From an uncultured Trueperaceae bacterium (lineage in GTDB: Bacteria > Deinococcota > Deinococci > Deinococcales > Trueperaceae), in contig CALCHY010000172.1 in assembly GCA_937907415.1 (NCBI GenBank), positions 1 through 16,568 on the forward strand: 16,568 nt of DNA. Reading direction: 5' to 3'. Positions within the stretch are counted from its first letter, which is position 1. Each line of letters opens with the position of its first letter. A program made the translations under genes and the position numbers. The notes beneath the pieces were generated by a model that was given only the letters and a program-made list of their open reading frames with translations, had not been told where the DNA came from and did not search any database. Below are positions 14,527 through 16,568 of the stretch, piece by piece.

Positions 14527-14556
14527 TTGACAACCAGCTACCGTTGGCCGCATGAT
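14527..14556 (+). promoter_or_regulatory. Sigma70-like promoter of the plus-strand peptide importer
   Basis: Perfect -35 TTGACA (14527-14532) and a weaker -10 CATGAT (14551-14556) with an 18-base spacer. Transcription would start near 14563, directly against operator copy 2, and leave a leader of about 110 bases. The stretch between the two promoters (14401-14526) holds no gene or repeat that I can support. Confidence 0.55.
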
Positions 14557-14563
14557 GCTCGGC

Positions 14564-14573
14564 GTACTGGTAC
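14564..14573. promoter_or_regulatory. Candidate GntR operator, copy 2 (GTACTGGTAC)
   Basis: Exact repeat of copy 1, placed 7 bases downstream of the plus-strand -10 box and about 102 bases before the solute-binding protein start codon. The matching geometry at both divergent promoters points to shared control by one regulator. Confidence 0.6.
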
Positions 14574-14635
14574 ACCCACATGCAATACGGCTTCAGGGGC
14601 GGGTGCTTCAGACACCTAGCCACCAGCACGGCTAA

Positions 14636-14651
14636 CCCCGCACCCACGGGG
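14636..14651 (+). other. Short leader hairpin before the second solute-binding protein gene
   Basis: CCCCG (14636-14640) can pair with CGGGG (14647-14651) around a six-base loop, ending about 24 bases before the ATG and just ahead of the GAAAGGA ribosome site. It may tune translation, but a five-pair GC stem can occur by chance in DNA of this composition. Confidence 0.25.
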
Positions 14652-14674
14652 CGAGAACACCGAAAGGACTAGGC

Positions 14675-16252
14675 ATGCGTAGAGCTTTGACTCGATTCGT
14701 CACCCTGTTGCTCGTCGTCGCCCTCGTTGGCGCCGCCAGCGCTCAGGAGCAGGCCACGAAACGCGGTGGCGTCGTCCAGATCCCGCTGGCTACTCAACCT
14801 GCGACCTTCAACCCGATCCTGCCATCCGAGCTGGCCGCCGCCATCATCAACTGGACGATGTTCTCGCCCCTAACGGCCGTCAACCCGTGGACGAACACCC
14901 TCGAGCCGTACCTCGCCGAGGCCTTCGAAGCCAACGATGACCTCACCGTCTGGACCTTCCACCTCCGGTCGGGCGTGAAGTGGCACGACGGCGCCCCCTT
15001 CACCGCCGAGGACGTCAAGTTCACCTTCGACCGCGCGCGAGACCCAGACGAGGGCGCAACGAACGCTGCGGACTTCGCCAAGGTCGTGGCTGTCGATGTC
15101 ATCGACCCGCTCACCGTCAACGTGACTCTCGCCGCACCTGACGCCTTCTTCGCAGCGCGCCTGGCGCTCGGCGGGAACGAGATCATCCCGCAGCACATCC
15201 TCGGCGGTTACGACCTCCTCGCCGACGCAGTCGACTTCAACAGCAAGACCCCCATCGGCACCGGCCCGTTCAAGATGGTCCGCGCGGTCCCCGGCTCCTT
15301 CTTCGAACTCACCCGCAACGAGGACTTCTTCCTCGGCGAACCGAACCTCGATGGCCTCGTCTTCCGCGTCGTGCCTGACGGCAACACCCGCGTCACGCAG
15401 CTGCTCACCGGCCAACTCGACTGGGTCGACATCGAGCCGCCGCAACTCCCAGCCGTAAGCAAGGTCAAGCACGTCCAGATCACGACCTTCGATAGCCTTG
15501 GCTACCAGATCTTCGCCTGGAACTTCAAGAACCCCCTCTTCCAGGACACCCGCGTGCTCGAGGCCATGATGTACGCCGTCGACCGCCGCAGCATGATCGC
15601 CACCGTCTCTCCTGGCCTCGGCTACGTCGACGACGTCTACATCCCGCACAGCATCGACTGGGTACCGCGGCCAGACGTTCAGTTCCGCGAGTACGATCCC
15701 GAGCGCGCGCTGGCGCTCATGGCAGAAGCCGGCTGGACGAAGAACGCCAAAGGCATCCTCGAGAAGGACGGCCAGGAGTTCGCTTTCTCCATCCTCGTCG
15801 ACCGCGGTGACGTGCAGCGCGAGCAGATGGGACTCATCCTGCAGCAGTACTTCACCGACCTTGGGATGAACGTCGAGTACGTGCTCGCCGAGCGCGGTGG
15901 CCGCTGGTTGGAAGAGACTCAAGCGCGCACCTTCGACACGCGCCTCGCCGCTTTCCCCATGCCGAACATCGACTGGGCGCAGCGCCTCTACACGACCAAT
16001 GGCCCGTACAACTCCCAGTCGTACTCCAACGCGGAAGTCGACGCCCTGTTCACCCAGGTCCTCGGCACCATCGATCAGTCCAAGCAGGCCGCGCTCCTCG
16101 AGCAGATCGGCGAGCAGCTCTATAACGACCCGCCCAACATGATCCTGCTCTTCCGCGAGCGCATGACCGCCTCCAACGCCAACATCGGCAACATCCCGCC
16201 GAACAACATCAAGGACGCAATGCCGTACTCCTACCTCCTATTCCGCCGCTGA
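14675..16252 (+). CDS. Peptide/nickel-type ABC solute-binding protein, family 5 (second copy)
   Basis: Exported binding protein of 525 residues for a second Dpp/Opp-type importer. The signal peptide is clear: MRRALTRF, a hydrophobic core, and cleavage near ASA-QEQ (about residue 23), with no lipobox Cys. The family 5 signature is strong: TFHLRSGVKWHDGAPFTAEDVKFTF, TPIGTGPFKM and DTRVLEAMMYAVDRRSM. A GAAAGGA ribosome site precedes the ATG. Sequence is clearly different from the minus-strand family 5 protein, so the two probably bind different ligands. A DppB-type permease gene starts 113 bases later, after a strong hairpin. Lengths and motifs are normal, and no defect is seen. Confidence 0.94.
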   Translation: MRRALTRFVTLLLVVALVGAASAQEQATKRGGVVQIPLATQPATFNPILPSELAAAIINWTMFSPLTAVNPWTNTLEPYLAEAFEANDDLTVWTFHLRSGVKWHDGAPFTAEDVKFTFDRARDPDEGATNAADFAKVVAVDVIDPLTVNVTLAAPDAFFAARLALGGNEIIPQHILGGYDLLADAVDFNSKTPIGTGPFKMVRAVPGSFFELTRNEDFFLGEPNLDGLVFRVVPDGNTRVTQLLTGQLDWVDIEPPQLPAVSKVKHVQITTFDSLGYQIFAWNFKNPLFQDTRVLEAMMYAVDRRSMIATVSPGLGYVDDVYIPHSIDWVPRPDVQFREYDPERALALMAEAGWTKNAKGILEKDGQEFAFSILVDRGDVQREQMGLILQQYFTDLGMNVEYVLAERGGRWLEETQARTFDTRLAAFPMPNIDWAQRLYTTNGPYNSQSYSNAEVDALFTQVLGTIDQSKQAALLEQIGEQLYNDPPNMILLFRERMTASNANIGNIPPNNIKDAMPYSYLLFRR

Positions 16253-16265
16253 GGTAGCAACGACT

Positions 16266-16300
16266 CGGGTTGGCTCAGCCCCTGCGGTTGGGCCAACCCG
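16266..16300 (+). terminator. Strong intercistronic hairpin after the solute-binding protein gene
   Basis: Nine perfect pairs, CGGGTTGGC (16266-16274) with GCCAACCCG (16292-16300), can extend to a 15-pair stem with two G-T wobbles and a five-base loop. There is no T-run. Such hairpins between a binding protein gene and its permease gene often protect the upstream message or attenuate read-through, giving more binding protein than permease. Confidence 0.6.
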
Positions 16301-16365
16301 CCCCATACAGGCTCGCCGGCTCCCACGGGGGCGCCGCTCACGCGATAGGTAGGACCCGAGAAGGC

Positions 16366-16568
16366 ATGGTCGAATATCTAGCGAAACAACTCGTGGCCAG
16401 CGTGCTTGTGCTCTTCCTCGTCATGACGGCCACGTTCTTTCTCGTGAAGCTGGCACCGGGCCAGCTCAGTATCTTGGCTGACCCGACCATGGACCCGGGG
16501 GTCGTGGCGAGCGTGGAACGGCGCTTCGGCCTCGACCGCCCACCCGCCGAACAGTACGTGCGCTGGAT
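16366..16568 (+). CDS. Peptide/nickel-type ABC permease, DppB/OppB family, 3' end missing
   Basis: Start of a second DppB-type membrane subunit; 67 residues are visible before the window ends. MVEYLAKQLVASVLVLFLVMTATFFLVKLAPG gives the characteristic first span (about 9-27) and the following LAPG turn. The segment RRFGLDRPPAEQYVRW (about 52-67) matches the conserved LGLDxPxxxQYxxW of this family. AGAAGG lies just before the ATG. It follows the second family 5 binding protein, so the gene order is the standard SBP-B-(C) arrangement, and a DppC-type gene and perhaps ATPases should follow outside the window. Confidence 0.9.
   Translation, partial: MVEYLAKQLVASVLVLFLVMTATFFLVKLAPGQLSILADPTMDPGVVASVERRFGLDRPPAEQYVRW

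Noticed and set aside
14275..14553. Overlapping short open frames of 70-92 codons in the divergent region
   Set aside because: No ribosome sites, no hydrophobic or conserved pattern, and they overlap the promoters and candidate operators.
14870..15922. Long open frame of 350 codons on the minus strand inside the second solute-binding protein gene
   Set aside because: It is antisense to a gene with a clear signal peptide and family 5 motifs. Its Glu/Asp/Val/Arg-rich product has no recognisable domain, which is typical of a GC-rich shadow frame.
1..16568. Signs of mobile elements, CRISPR arrays, tRNA or rRNA genes
   Set aside because: I found no transposase or integrase motifs, no evenly spaced direct repeats, no tRNA-like cloverleaf with TTCRA and CCA-type ends, and no conserved rRNA stretches.

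Overview
The window is 16.6 kb of densely coding, GC-rich bacterial DNA with ABC importers, small enzymes and one regulator. It has no tRNA, rRNA, insertion sequence, phage gene or CRISPR array. The gene set (many solute-binding proteins, GlsB/YeaQ, DUF2249) and two TANNNT boxes six bases before ATG codons would fit a Deinococcota-like organism such as a Trueperaceae relative. That is a guess from style, because no marker gene is present.

Left block (1-7427, plus strand). The end of a family 1 solute-binding protein gene is followed by two MalF/MalG-type permeases, forming a sugar-type importer without its own ATPase, and then by a HAD phosphatase-like gene. Next come a DUF2249 protein and a MFS exporter, each behind a possible leaderless promoter. 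An FAD oxidoreductase, coupled to the MFS gene by a one-base gap, and a serine alpha/beta hydrolase complete the block. An 11-bp hairpin at 7444-7476 separates this block from convergent genes.

Middle block (7499-14249, minus strand). Read in the direction of transcription, the genes are a 4-oxalocrotonate-tautomerase-like protein whose catalytic Pro is Ala, a GntR-family regulator with an unassigned C-terminal domain, two tandem paralogous TPR proteins, a peptide-type solute-binding protein (family 5), and DppB- and DppC-type permeases. Gaps are short or overlapping (ATGA between regulator and first TPR gene), so this looks like one operon. It has no DppD/DppF ATPases. A small GlsB-type membrane protein gene lies beyond it.

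Right block (14675-end, plus strand). A second family 5 solute-binding protein and the start of a second DppB-type permease are transcribed divergently from the middle operon. The 425-bp divergent region holds two sigma70-like promoters, one facing each way. Just downstream of each -10 element lies the same 10-mer, GTACTGGTAC, about 105 bp from each start codon. This is the most striking signal in the window: it suggests that the GntR protein controls its own operon and the neighbouring importer through paired operators. With the TPR pair, the region reads as a candidate peptide-uptake and sensing circuit, which remains a hypothesis.
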